Positions 36,134 through 49,200 of a DNA stretch of 64,000 bases are shown here, piece by piece. Position 1 is the first letter of the stretch; every line of letters begins with the position of its first letter. The translations under genes were made by a program, and so were the position numbers. The DNA comes from Corythoichthys intestinalis (taxonomy: Eukaryota > Chordata > Actinopteri > Syngnathiformes > Syngnathidae), in contig NC_080408.1 of assembly GCF_030265065.1 (NCBI RefSeq), forward strand, positions 37,857,501 to 37,921,500, given 5' to 3'. The notes under the pieces are model-generated. The model saw nothing but the letters and a program-made list of their open reading frames with translations, was not told the DNA's origin and did not search any database.

Positions 36134-38264
36134 TGTAACACTATCACCATACAAATGCATTATACAAATGCATTTGTTGTGGTTTACTCAGTTATTACTG
36201 TATTTGTGGGATAAACAGTGAAACTTGCGGTTATCGATGTATGCGAGAGATATGTCAAGTGATTGTTAGTGCTTTATAAAAAAATTAACTGGGAGGTTTG
36301 GCACTGATCATTCCAATTCAAATGGATTGGATGTCTAACGCCATCAATTGCAGTGAATGAGATAAATCTGACATACCCATATGGCCAACACCAATAAAAC
36401 ATACAGTAAATCTTTGGCCAGTTTGACCCATTCCTCTTTATAGCACTTCTCAAACGCTATCACGCTGAATGTAAAGACTGAAAATCTGATTTTAAACTCA
36501 GCCTAGGCTCTGGCCAGCCTATAAATGTTCAGAGTTGTCCCTTTGATATTTGGCTGTCCTTAATGTTCTCCTGTTCAAAATGAACCAGAACCCCAGCCTG
36601 AGGTCAAGCTCCCACTGAACTTATTCGATGTCATTGATGTGCGATAGACTTCTTATCCATTTTAGTTGGGTAGGCCGGCTGTGATTATTTACCAGCCCTT
36701 CCAAATTAAAATGGATTGTATGTCTCACCATCAATGACACTGAAATATTATGGGACAAGACTGTATCTGAATCACCTTTTGTCTCAATGATACTCAATGG
36801 GCAAAAACCCCCAAACCTTTTGGGGTCGAGGTATTGACTGTAAGGGACTGTGGAGAAGAAGAAAAAAAAACAATGGCTCAGAAAATGCATTGAATTTCCG
36901 TTACGGACAGTATTATTATACAGTATTAGTTTGATACCCATGATAGAGAAAAAAAAATAGGGGTGTCATAGCTGCCCTCGTTAGGTGACCTGAGGAAGAA
37001 CACTTAATGTTTGGCCTATAGCAACAAGTGACCTGCCGCATGCACACTGCACAGCGAGGTAATCTAAAAGGGCATTCTTGCAGGTTGATTAGGCTGCTAT
37101 GGTTCATGCAGCCAAGCCTAGAAAATTGAGATGGGGGGGTTAAGTCCAGGGCTGCTTTGTGAAGGCTGCTCTCTCCTGCTGCTCCATCAGCTTGGTTTGT
37201 GTGTGGCACTCCAACGCTTTTAGTTGTGCTTAAAAAAGGGGGGAGGGTGTTTTTCCCCTTTATAAATGCATTGTGCATTATTTTATTTAAATTGTGACCC
37301 CCACAGGCCCACCCCCATTTCATTTAGAACGTTCTGTTGGGAGCAACTACTTAAAGGGCAGCGCACCAGTCGGAGGTGTGAAACATGATAGGGATTTAAC
37401 AGGTTGATGGTAGCAGTATTTATTACAAAATAATTTTAAATCATCATTTCAATACAGATTTTCCCATATAAATCAGTACAAAGTGATTTTTGTCCATTCT
37501 GCGTTGATGCCAACATACAGTAAATGATTAAATTGATCAGCGACATTTTATATTATTTTTGTAAAAGGAAATTTCAAACACAGAATAATTTAAATAGTGA
37601 AATTACTCACCCCTTGAAGACGACTGATGATGCCATTTAGATTGTTAGGGAGGGTCTGGTCATGTTCATGCTTATCGTTAGGGGTTACACTTTGGCTGAA
37701 TGCCAATTGTCTGCTTGGTAACATGAGAACAAGGATACCTTAACCGGTTTACGAGAATTAAAAAATAAATTAATTAAAAAGGACAACTACTCACCAATTA
37801 GAAATGCCACATATCATGGAGTTGGCTATCAAAATTGTAGGTCTTCTTACTAAATTAATCAGCGATTTTATGTTAGCAACTGCTTGTCAAAACTATTTCA
37901 TGTATGCAATGTAACTGACAGTAACAGATTGTATTTTATGTTTTACATGTATGCAATAAATTGATTGAATGATTTTCCTGTTCCAGCCTTTAAGAATTAT
38001 GTTAGTAGCAACACTTTATTAGTGTTAGTAACATGTCCCAAAAAAACACTAAAGGCTAAAACGGATTGCTAATACAGGTTTAATCAATGAAAAGTAGTTT
38101 AAAAAAAAAAAAAAAAAAAAAAAAGGCTATCTACCAATCCAACCCACAAAGCCTTCATGAGGTAAATGAGGTCTTCAGGAGCGGTCAAGCTTCTCAAGAG
38201 CATCTTTTATGAGTAGGAGAGTAGGAGGGAGGTGCAGGGTGGGGCCGCGCGGTTTGGAAGCATA
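36134..38264. other. Unassigned sequence between the Tc1 element and mmtag2
   Basis: It holds two copies of the dispersed palindromic repeat (36298-36364 and 36648-36745) and an A run at 38100-38124. A tttatt at 37419-37424 is an AATAAA on the minus strand and could serve mmtag2. Nothing else is recognised. Confidence 0.45.
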
Positions 38265-41200
38265 TTAGCTGTCCGAGTCCGTGTCATGGCGTTGCCCGCG
38301 GCATTGTGCGGCACCGTCAGGGGCCGTCTTGCGGCCCGAGGGGTTACGCCGGACAGGGGACCCCCCGTCAGAGGAGTCTGTGTCATGGCGCTGCTGCCGA
38401 TGACGGGGGCGGGGAGACTGTCGCTCTGCTTTTGGTCCCCCCCTTGAATGGCTGTCATGGGTTCTGGCTCCACTCTGACTGTGGTATGATGGATTAGGAT
38501 GGTGGTGGTCCTTTCGCGGCCTGAAGAGCAACAGACAGCAAATAATCACATTCAGGCTTCTCATCCTCTCTTAATGCAAAAAAAAATGCAACTTCCAATT
38601 GTTAAGTGGACGTCGACATTTTGTAAGAATAAACATTCAGTAGTTTTTGCTCCACAGTGTTGCCCGTTTCGATATTAATGGTTGAATTACTGCATTATAT
38701 CTATAGTGGCAGCTTTTTAAAATGAAAAACAAAAGTAAGAATTGGTGGAAGACGTAAAAATGTTTCAGTTATTGTGAAACTCATGATTAGTGAATGATCA
38801 CGTTTCAATGCCATTGACGTCAAGTTTGACATCTAATTCACTTTAACTGGAAGGGCCATCAACGTCAATGTCAGGCCATGGGTTAAATAGACTCAGCAAA
38901 AATTCAAGTGTTTAGAATATCACATATGAAATCATCAAAATTATTTTAAAGAGTAAAATAAAAATGGAAATGTCCATGTATTTAATCTGTACAATGAACT
39001 GAACTTCTGAAATAACTTTATCATGATATTCTTATTCCATTTTAACCAATCAATAAGTTATTTTAAATATAATTTCAACAATGTATGTGTATTAATAAAA
39101 TGCATTCTCTGTAAAAATTAGATTATAGCCATTCCATATATTTTTTAAATTGAATGGCATAGTGTAAAATATATAAATTATCAACAATAAATACGTGAAC
39201 CATCTGCAGTTGGGTAATACCGGTTTTGCTCTTTTCATAATGTCTGATTGATTACAGGCTCAAACTCGCAGACATAGATAGGCTTAGCACTGCGTAGTTT
39301 CAGGTGACATTAATGACATCTCAGCGCCCTCTAGTGAAGCTATTCTATTAATCTCAAATGAAGATGATTTTTAGAGTAACAAACACAAATACAGGCAAGC
39401 AGTGAACACGACTACATCACCAGGCGTGCAAACTGCATAAGCTGTCCAAAAACGTGTCCACTCTTAAACCAACCTTTTTCTTTCGTCATCTGAATCTGAG
39501 GAGGATGAGTCACTTCTTTTCCTCTTACTTTTCTTCTTCTTCTTCTTCTCCTTTTTGCTCTTCTTTTCTTTCTTTTTCTTCTTGCTCTCCTGACTAAAAT
39601 GGTAAACGATCACACAAAAGTAGTCAAGACCCTGACTTGGAAGTAAAAAGGCAAGTGCACAAAATAATGAGATCAGATGCTAATACTGTAAATTGAAATT
39701 GTCTTTGCAACACACATTCTGTTTGCACGCGTGAAATGATTGCTTTCTCACCATTGCTCTACTACTTCTTTTTCTGCACTCTCTGATGACTTTGCTGTCA
39801 AGGTTTCGGGGCGATTTGCAGTCTTATGGTGCTGAAAGTACAATAAAGTAAATGTTTTATTTTTTGCATGTTTCAAACTGCATATAAAACATGACAAATA
39901 AAAAGCCACTCCCTAATTACAAATGTCTGTCTTGAAACTTTCTCGAAATTGAACCTAACCTCCAAGCTGCAACAAAATCATGTGACATCATGTGACACTT
40001 CATTACATCTTCTGAGAATTCAGCTCAATGAGCAAAGATTGATTGTCAGTTTAGCTTTTTCTTTGGCTTGGAATTTCTCCCCCTTCCTCCAAGTTATGAG
40101 CAAAGAGTTTTTAGACATCATTTCCTATGACAAAAAAAAATGAAATTTGAAATCAATCAGTCACAAAACAGATTGTGTTCAACTTTGGAGGTTCCAGTGT
40201 ACAGGTATATCAAAAACCTCTGGGTTTCTGTGTGCATTTTTACTGTAAAAACTGGCAGGCCCATTTTAACAGCCTCTTTTTCCTTCTGGGAGAGGACCAC
40301 TTTCCGTGAGCTGGCACTGCAAATGGAAACATGAACACACTTGTTAGTAATCAGACTTGAGAGGTGAGCACAGCACTTGACTCCAGTAAGCGTCTTGTTG
40401 AAGTTGAATGTCAAGAGGAATGATTTTAATCCCACACAAATAGAACTGAGAAGCATCTAGAGAGTGTCGTGCCAAATGGTAAGCAAATTAAAAAAAATCT
40501 TTTTCAGTAAGCAGTAGCGAAATTAGCACACAGTTAAAATGATTGTACCAGATTTACATAACAGCATTAAAAATATTTCATACTTAAAAGTTTTAAAAAA
40601 TCATCATCATCACCTGGAGCTCCCTAAGCCTGAGATGCGATCCACATTCCTTTCTTCACCGTCATCTTCTTCTCTCCTACAAATATCTGCCAAGTCCTGG
40701 GAGATAGAAGCCGTTACGATTATTTGATTTCTTCAAAATGGGGTAAAAAAAAAAAAAGTGGAATACAGTACCTCTTTGGTCAGTCCCGTGGGTTGTCTCT
40801 TTATAACCTTATGTCCTCTAACAATGACAATGACAATCATTATTATACATTACACTTTTGACCTTATACAGGCTGATGGCCTATCATGTCACCACTCGGG
40901 TTGTTGTTGTTCTTGTGAACACTAACTTTTAAGTCCAAACTCCTCTGTGAACTGTCTTCGAATGTATTAGCTATGGTGGCATGGGCTTGTATCTATCGGT
41001 CATCGGAGCCTGATTTTTTTGTTTGTATTTTGTATTAGGGCCGATTAATTAATTGGGGAATTATATTTAAGCCTTAGCCAGTAGAGGGTAGCCTTCTGTT
41101 GGGTAGGGAATTTCTTAGTGAGGGCATGCTTGCACAGCATATGGATTTATTGGTACCTGAGTTGCCTATAGTTAATGAGTTAGACAGTGGCCTTCAGCGT

Positions 41201-42669
41201 GTAGCAGCACATATGTAATTGTTTTTTCCACAAAATACAAAATTCAAACTATACTTACAGGGCAGCCATCAATGCGTCATGTTCGGCGGCCTTCACAGCT
41301 GCAAGCTCTTCTTCTTTGGTCCGGGCACGTCCAGTTTTGTCTTTGGCGTACCATGTTAGGTCTTTGCCTTTTTGCCATCGACCCACTGGAGCCATTAGAG
41401 AATTACCTGTGAGAAAATACACAAATAAAAGACTATGGAAAACTATTTTGCCATAGGAGAGTTTAAGAGGTTATCCAATTTGACTTCTGAAAATTTGAAT
41501 AATTTACTATGTATATTTTGTTCAGCTACGCAAATGATGCACGTATAATGATGATCAGAAGAACTGAATTATTAAATATTAGAAGGAACAATTCTGTGTA
41601 GGTTATCCTTACGGCAAGAATATCAGCTTTGAGACCATCCAGAGGGAGGTCTCAGAAACTTGCTTGCTTTGTACTTGTTGTTCTTGGTGAGGACACTAAC
41701 TAAATTTGCTATGACTTCATTACTCATGGATAATCACAATGAATTTGGTAGGTATATTCTAGGGATGTGTATACGCGTCAATCCTCAGAGCTAGTTTTTT
41801 GTCTCAGGGATTATGAAATTCATTAATTGCAGACTTATGTTGTCCTCTAACTTCCGAGTCAGCAAGTTGAGAGCACGTTCAGTTATGATTTTCATGTATC
41901 TGAGCTGATCAGACGTTGAGAGAACGAGTCCGGCATTCATACTTATTTTGGACTTGTTTTTTTTAAACTGGCCAAAACTGTACACTGAGTAAAAGCTTTG
42001 ATATTTTGTCTAACTTGATGTGGCATTTTGTCGGGTGGGGTTACTGAGCTGGAAGTAAAGCGAAATGAGTAACTTGGGTCAGAAAAGGTTGAGCACTTTT
42101 GTAGATAACTTCTTGTGTAAGTAGAACATCTCATCAATACAGTGAATGCCCTTTAAAAAACGGATTGGTTAAATATGACAAAATTCTAATCCAGTTTATA
42201 TTACACCCACTTTTGGATCTTTAAAATATTTACGATTATCCTGAAATAATTGGGATACAATCCAAAGATAGTGGTAAATTCTACTTAAACGCAGTGGCCT
42301 TCCACAAAGCCCAGCATGTTGACATATAGTTGAAGGGGGGCTCAAATAGCGCAGCGGCTACGTGGGTTCAACTCGGCGTGAGCGATGAATTAGATAAGCA
42401 AATACACCGGACCGAAAACGACACAACAGCAACCAAGTCAGGAAACGGTGTGATGAAGGACACAGCAGTGGACGGTACGGGAGTGCAGCACGGTAAATTA
42501 ACGTATTAATTTATTGTACTTGCGTTTGCGAGCTCGGGCACGCTTGAAGTTAGCATTGCTTTGCACAATTACCCAGATAATTTTCTCGGTGTTTGTCAAC
42601 CTTGACGTCATCCCAGTTGAACTGATCCTGGCCTCCTCGGGATCCTCCTGCCCTCGACGAACCGAACAT
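38265..42669 (-). CDS. mmtag2: Multiple myeloma tumor-associated protein 2 homologue (C1orf35)
   Basis: Eight coding exons on the minus strand splice without a phase conflict: 42573-42669, 41259-41406, 40772-40817, 40614-40696, 40244-40316, 39752-39831, 39474-39593 and 38265-38520. They give 300 aa (human 263). The start [20 protein letters not shown] and the core [20 protein letters not shown], then [19 protein letters not shown], follow the human protein closely. A lysine-rich block ([18 protein letters not shown]) is followed by a serine/aspartate run and an Arg/His/Asp-rich tail (RHDTDSDS). The basic blocks suggest nuclear or nucleolar location and RNA contact, but the molecular role is not settled. 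It lies between arf1 and guk1 as in human. Exon 8 is longer than the human counterpart and contains two RHDTDS repeats. Confidence 0.95.
38803..38886. repeat. Dispersed palindromic repeat, copy 5
   Basis: aatgccattgacgtcaagtt with an inverted partner aacgtcaatgtcaggccat around a ctttaactggaagggc centre, in the intron between mmtag2 exons 7 and 8. Confidence 0.55.
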
Positions 42670-43224
42670 TTTCGGCTATTTCTGAAAAGCGAATGCGTTT
42701 AAATGTAGCAACTTAGCTTTAGCCACGCGCAGCGGCCTCCGTTGTTCAAACATCCGGGGACTTGCCTGACTACTCCCCCTGGGTTATCGGCGCGATTTTA
42801 CCTACAGTTGGAAGTTGGATTTAAATAAAATCTTATAACTTGTTGAATACTTATATGAACAGTTATTAACCTCGAGTGGTAACGTTACGTGACTGGAAAA
42901 GACAGGCGTCACCCGACCGCCTCCTTAGCTAACTACTAGTTTGTGTTTACAACATGTAGTGCAAAGCACAAATACTGTACTTGGAAACTTAATGCAAAAG
43001 CTCGGAGATGACTGAAGAGTTACATTAAAATGTGGCAGTGTTCGTTGCTCAAATTGTCTACAAACATTCCGTCGCACATGGACCGAGCTTGTTTATCCAC
43101 TTAGTCGCGTAGTGATGACGTAGGCAGGAAAACCCCAACACCGAATGTGTCTCGGAACCCAGCCCGAGGACGAGCAAAACCATCGGGGACGTCCTCAGAA
43201 GAAGTGACGTGCAAGTAGCCCCCG
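42670..43224. promoter_or_regulatory. Shared 5' region of mmtag2 and guk1
   Basis: Only 555 bp separate the mmtag2 start codon (reading left) from the guk1 leader-exon start codon (reading right). The stretch has no TATA box that I can point to, has several CpG-containing patches, and contains gtgatgacgtaggc at about 43112, a CRE-like tgacgta. A bidirectional promoter is inferred. Confidence 0.55.
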
Positions 43225-46200
43225 ATGTATAAGAGATTTTTCGCCAGGCTTTACTCAGGTAAGAATAATTAAGACGTTTATATATTCCTCGTCTGAGGCG
43301 GTGTGGCAACGGTTGCCATCGTGATGATGCGAGCCCAAAATATTCTATTTACCTCGTTTTATAATTTCTTGCGGTCCACGCAGTGTTTCACATTTGATAT
43401 TTCTTATAAGTCACATGGTATGCATCGGTTTATAAGACTGCTTGTTCCGATGAGTGCAATATAATTGTCAGCTGATACTTGTAATAAAAGTGTTATTGCT
43501 TATGATACTGGAATTAAATGGGTCATAATCGAGACAGCACACGTACTGGATCAGGGCAGTAGTTTGAAATGCTTAGCAACCAAACCGTAGCTCCTAAAAA
43601 TACATTGTTCTTGGGCTAACAAAATGTATGACAACATTTTTTAGATTAATTTTTCTGTTGGCCAAGAAAGGCAATTAAATGACTAGTACTCTATGTACAC
43701 ATTGTGACATTGTGTTTGTATTAGATGTGAAATAACTACTCACCAACCGTTGCTAATATAGCTCATATGATTTGCTTCCAATGAGAATCAGCCGGAGTTG
43801 ATCAAGTAATTTCCTGTCAGGCCGCACTTGGTATGAATTCTCAGTGATGGACTAATCCGTGGGTCAGTCAGAGGTTATAGTTTTTTTTTTTGTAATAAAA
43901 TAAATAGGTTATATTCTGGTAATGCACTCTTACTTTTGGTGTTAATACTTTAAAGGTTGTCACTTACCTCAAAGTTTTCAAGCCAACAAATGACAAGAGC
44001 ACGCTCCTGTCATTTGAAATAAACTTAACCAAACATGCTTATTAAAACCCCTTTATGAACGAATTATGATTATCTACATGAAAAATATTTTCTGAACTGT
44101 ATTTATAACTGTTGGCATGATCAGAAATCATCACCTAGTGACCGCTGTAGTGACTACTGTCCCAGAAAGGATTACGCTTTTGGGGCATTCGTGGAAATTT
44201 TTGGCTAAAGCACATTGTTTTCCACTGGTGTCGATCCACATGACATAATTTATTCAGTGTTTTGTTTTGTTGCGTAATCTTGCACTGTAGGGACAAACCA
44301 GCATGATGCCAGGGCCCTCATGTCGCTAAATAGATGACTTGATCAAAAAAGGTTGATCAGTGTACGGTTTAGGACTATTTAAAAGGCCCTGTGGTTAAAT
44401 GAATTTATGACTAAATATATACAAGGATCATCAATGTGGGAGGGGAAAAAGGAAGTCACTGGCCCTTTAAGAGCAGAGAGAACAGAGAAGTGCTCTTGTC
44501 ATTTGCACCTGCAAACACAACCAGGATGTATTAGGATCGCCAGGAGACCCAGGGGCTAGTAAATGCTGCATGCTTTTTTCCCTGAAAATGCAGTGCCTCT
44601 AGGAATTTTATACATGTCAGCTGTCATGTGGACGGCCAGCTTTTAGCATTAATTGAAGGCCTGTTTGACATTTGATGTAAGTACTGTGACCTGTGTGTCA
44701 TCCTTTTTTTTATTGCACTCGGGGTTTTAAAACCTTAGAGATAATGTGAAGCTTACTTCTTGATTACTGTGGTTAAATTTTTTATGTCGGAATGCAGTAC
44801 TAGCACTGGCATGTCAACATGGCCCTGCCCTGCCCTGCCCTGCCCCGTCCTGTCCATCCGGCTCTGCTCACTTTACTACTCCCCAAGCTTGGAGCTGTGA
44901 GCGCCGGGGGAAGGCACGGAGGTAAAAAAAAAGCTTGGTCATGGGTCAGTATAGCAAATGGAACGTATTACAGGGTAGCGTAGGCAAGGTTGCGCGGAGT
45001 GGGATGTCATACTGTATATTAGTGGGCATCTCCTTTTCTGCTTTCACAAGCAAAAAAGGGTCTTTGTAATTAGAGTAATTGGTCTCCTGGGTACTGTGTT
45101 GTTTGCCCTTCTTGAAGTAAAACTCTCATTAGGTTAGCCTGGAAATTATATGACGTTGTCAGTATAACGTACAAATCGGCCTCCTAAATTCCAGTTGTTA
45201 CCCGTTTGTTAAGCACTTTTTAACTTTTCTATTTATCAGCTATGGCTGGTCCCAGGCCCGTGGTGCTGAGCGGCCCATCCGGGGCTGGCAAAAGCACTCT
45301 GCTCAAGAAGCTCTTGAAGGAATACAGTGGTGTCTTTGGCTTCAGCGTCTCACGTGAGTTTTTTTTTTTTTTTTTTTTGATTATTATTTTAAATTCCTGC
45401 CGTTGGAATTTAGACTTTTAAAGCCCACATGACCCCAGCAAAGGTCAACGGAGACTACATTGTTTACCTGTTCTGTCTGTTCATTAATTCCAGTGAAAAG
45501 AAATAGAAAGATTCAATAAAAGACTCACACACTTGGTGTAATAATTGGCAGCATCAGAGTATATTGATTCCAGATACATTGCAAATACAGATACAGAATA
45601 TATTGGCTGATAGTCAAGATAAAGGAAGTATCAGTGCTGTCCCTCAACCAGTGCACAACCTATATTAAGTGGTACCTCGACATACGATCATTTCGACATC
45701 TGACGTAAAATTTCACTTGTTATTTGTCTCGAAATATGATGACATGGTCGAAATACAACGATTTACAACAGCCTCGCAGTTTGTTTTCCCGCAAGACGGA
45801 TGGAAGGCGGATTTTCTCATGAGAGAAATCAACATGGGTCTCAAGAAGGTTAGTGCAGGTGGTGAAAAAGGAAAAACGTGTTGCTTAGCATTGAAATTAA
45901 GATGGAAATGATAGTAAAATATGAGCGTGGTGTGTGCGTCTGTGAACTGGCTCGACAATATGGCCGGAATATGTCTACGATGTCAACGGTCCTCCTCTGA
46001 CTTCCGTTCATCAGTCTTTATAAGGTGACAATTATTATTGTAACATCAGCAAGGAAGTCTCCAGCTTCGCCAGGTTTTTAATCATTTATTTCAGAAAATG
46101 TGCAACACAACATGGCTAAAGTCCGCCATAGCTGACGCCAACAACAACATGAAAAGAGAAAGAAACTCTTAGCACCCCTCTCACTCTGTCATCAGTGACA

Positions 46201-49200
46201 CAGCGCGTTCAGAAACAGCATGCAAAAAACAACCACCATATTAGAATCTGATTCTTTCAATAGTAAAAATAATTATTATATTCTTACTATTATTACGATA
46301 TGTATTCATAATGTATTTGTTTTGATATGTGTAGTTGCTATTTGTAATTGTACCAGCAGTAGTTATTTAGGATTTACCGTAGGTTTTTGGGCTGTGAAAC
46401 GAATTAATCGAATTATAATGTATTCTTATGGGAAAATCCTGCTCGCCATACAACCATTTCGACTTACAAACCAGGTCCTGGAACAAATTAAATTCATATG
46501 TAGAGGTACCACTGTACTCCAAAGGTATGGTTATTTAGCATCCTGTCACACGATACTGGTGAGGTGATGTCTCCTGCTGGTGCCTTTGACGTCAGTTCAT
46601 TTTTCTTCATACTTCTGCGTCTGAAGTTGTAACTGTTGACTCTATTGTGCTGCTGTCATTAGCGATTTATAGGTGTAAGTGTTTCAGTTGACGTTTGGTA
46701 TAGAGAAACCCAGCCGTATTTTTGTTTAACTGTCGTGGCCTGTCTACATATTTTAAGCAAGACTTATGATGACAAAGAAAGCAGACATTAATTGACTTCC
46801 CCAAGGTTTTCAGACTGCAGACTCGCTGTTGACTTATGCGAATAGATTTATAAGCAAGTGTCATCAAACAATTAATACTGGTTATTAGATTATCAAGCAA
46901 TGTATAATCAGTGTTAACATAGTACGTTTGTTATTATACACAGTGGGGCAAATAAGTATTTAGTCAACCGCTAATTGTGCAAGTTCTCCCACTTGAAAAT
47001 ATTAGAGAGGCCTGTAATTGTCAACATGGGTAAACCTCAACCATGAGAGACAGAATGTGGTGGAAAAAAAGCCAGAAAATCACATTGTTTGATTTTTAAA
47101 TAATTTATTTGCAAATCATGGTGGAAAATAAGTATTTGGTCAATACCAAAAGTTCATCTCAATACTGTTTTATGTACCCTTTGTTGGCAATAACTGAGGC
47201 CAAACGTTTTCTGTAACTCTTCACAAGCTTTTCACACACTGTTGCTGATATTTTGGCCCATTCCTCCATGCAGATCTCCTCTAGAGCAGTGATGTTTTGG
47301 GGCTGTCGTTGGGCAACACGGACTTTCAACTCACTCCACAGATTTTCTTTGGGGTTGAGATCTGGAGACTGGCTACGCCACTCCAGGACCTTGAAATGCT
47401 TCTTACGAAGCCACTCTTTTGTTGCCCTGGCTATGTGTTTGGGATCATTGTCATGCTGAAAGACCCAGCCACATCTCATCTTCAATGCCCTTGCTGATGG
47501 AAGGACATTTTCACTCAAAATCTCTCGATACATGGCCCCATTCTTTCTTTCCTTTACACAGATCAGTCGTCCTGGTGCCTTTGCAGAAAAACAGCCCCAA
47601 AGCATGATGTTTCCACCCCCATGCTTCACAGTGGGTATGGTGCAATTGAGTATTCTTTCCCCTCCAAACACGACAACCTGTGTTTTTACCAAAAAGTTCT
47701 ATTTTGGTTTCATCTGACCATAACACATTCCCCAAGTCCTTTTCTGGATCATCCAAATGCTCTCTAGCGAACCGCAGACGGGCCTGGGCGTGTACTGGCT
47801 TTAGCAGGGGGACACGTCTGGCAGTGCAGGATTTGAATCCCTGGCGGCGCATTGTGCTACTGATAGTAGCCTTTGTTACTGTGGTCCCAGCTCTCTGTAG
47901 GTCATTCACTAGGTCCCCCCGTGTGGTTCTTGGATTTTTGCTCACCGTTCTTGTTATCATTTTGACGCCACGGGGTGAGATCTTGCATGGAGCCCCAGAT
48001 CAAGGGAGATTATCAGTGGTCTTGTATGTCTTCCATTTTGTAATAATTTCTCCCACAGTTGATTTCTTTACACCAAGCAAAGAGTGAAGAGTTACAGAAA
48101 ACGTTTGGCCTCAGTTATTGCCAACAAAGGGTACATAACAAAGTAGGGCTGCAGCTATCGACTATTTTAGTAATCGAGTATTCGACTGAAAATTCTATCA
48201 ATTAATCGAGTAATCGAACATTTTTTTTAGGTAAGGAGCAATTATAAATATACATGAGAAAACAAGACATTTCATCTAATATTGAACCATTTTCAGTCAA
48301 TCAGTGTCTTTATTTTCGATTGTTGAACACAGAAACAATTGCATCTCAGAAGTGACTAGAAAAAAAAACTTTTTTACTGTTTTCACTCAAAAACCTCTAG
48401 ATCTTATTAAAACAAAATCTTATTTCTTACCTAAAAATTTAATTACGCTTGATAACACAATAGGGCTGCTGCTATCGATTATTTTAGTAGTCAATTAATC
48501 AATGAACTAGTTAGTTCGAATAATCAAGTAATCGGATGAAAAAAATTAAAATACCTCAGCTGGGCCTCAAACGGTATTAAAAAAATAAAATAAAATAAGG
48601 CTCTACATATGTACAACAAAAGAACAATTGGCTAACTTACATAGCAAAAGTCCACTAGCTTAAATGCTATAAAATACCAACTTTTTTTTTTTTGTACAAT
48701 GCTCTCAACAAATAGTTCCAACACATATACCTTCGAACTAAATTACGAATGCATTAAAAAACATTAGCTCAAACAAAAACCTGGCTTATGTTGGTCTTAA
48801 CAGGGAGCAGCTGGATTTGGCCACGTAAAATGAGGCGACTAGAGGGCAGTGTATCCACCCAAATCAATGAAACTAAATGCAAACACTTCTAAAAACAAAC
48901 CATTACAACGCCACTATAATTAAACGAATACTCGAAGCAGCAAAATTTTATTCGAATATGTTTTTCTAATCGAATCCTCGAGTTAATAGATTAATCGTTG
49001 CAGCACTATAACAAAGTATTGAGATGAACTTTTGGTATTGACAAAATAATTATTTTCCATCATAATTTGCAAATAAATTCTTTAAAAATCAAACAATGTG
49101 ATGTTTCTTTTTTTTCCCCCCACATTCTGTCTCTCATGGTTGAGGTTTACCCATGCTGACAATTACAGGCCTCTCTAATCTTTTCAAGTAGGAGAACTTG

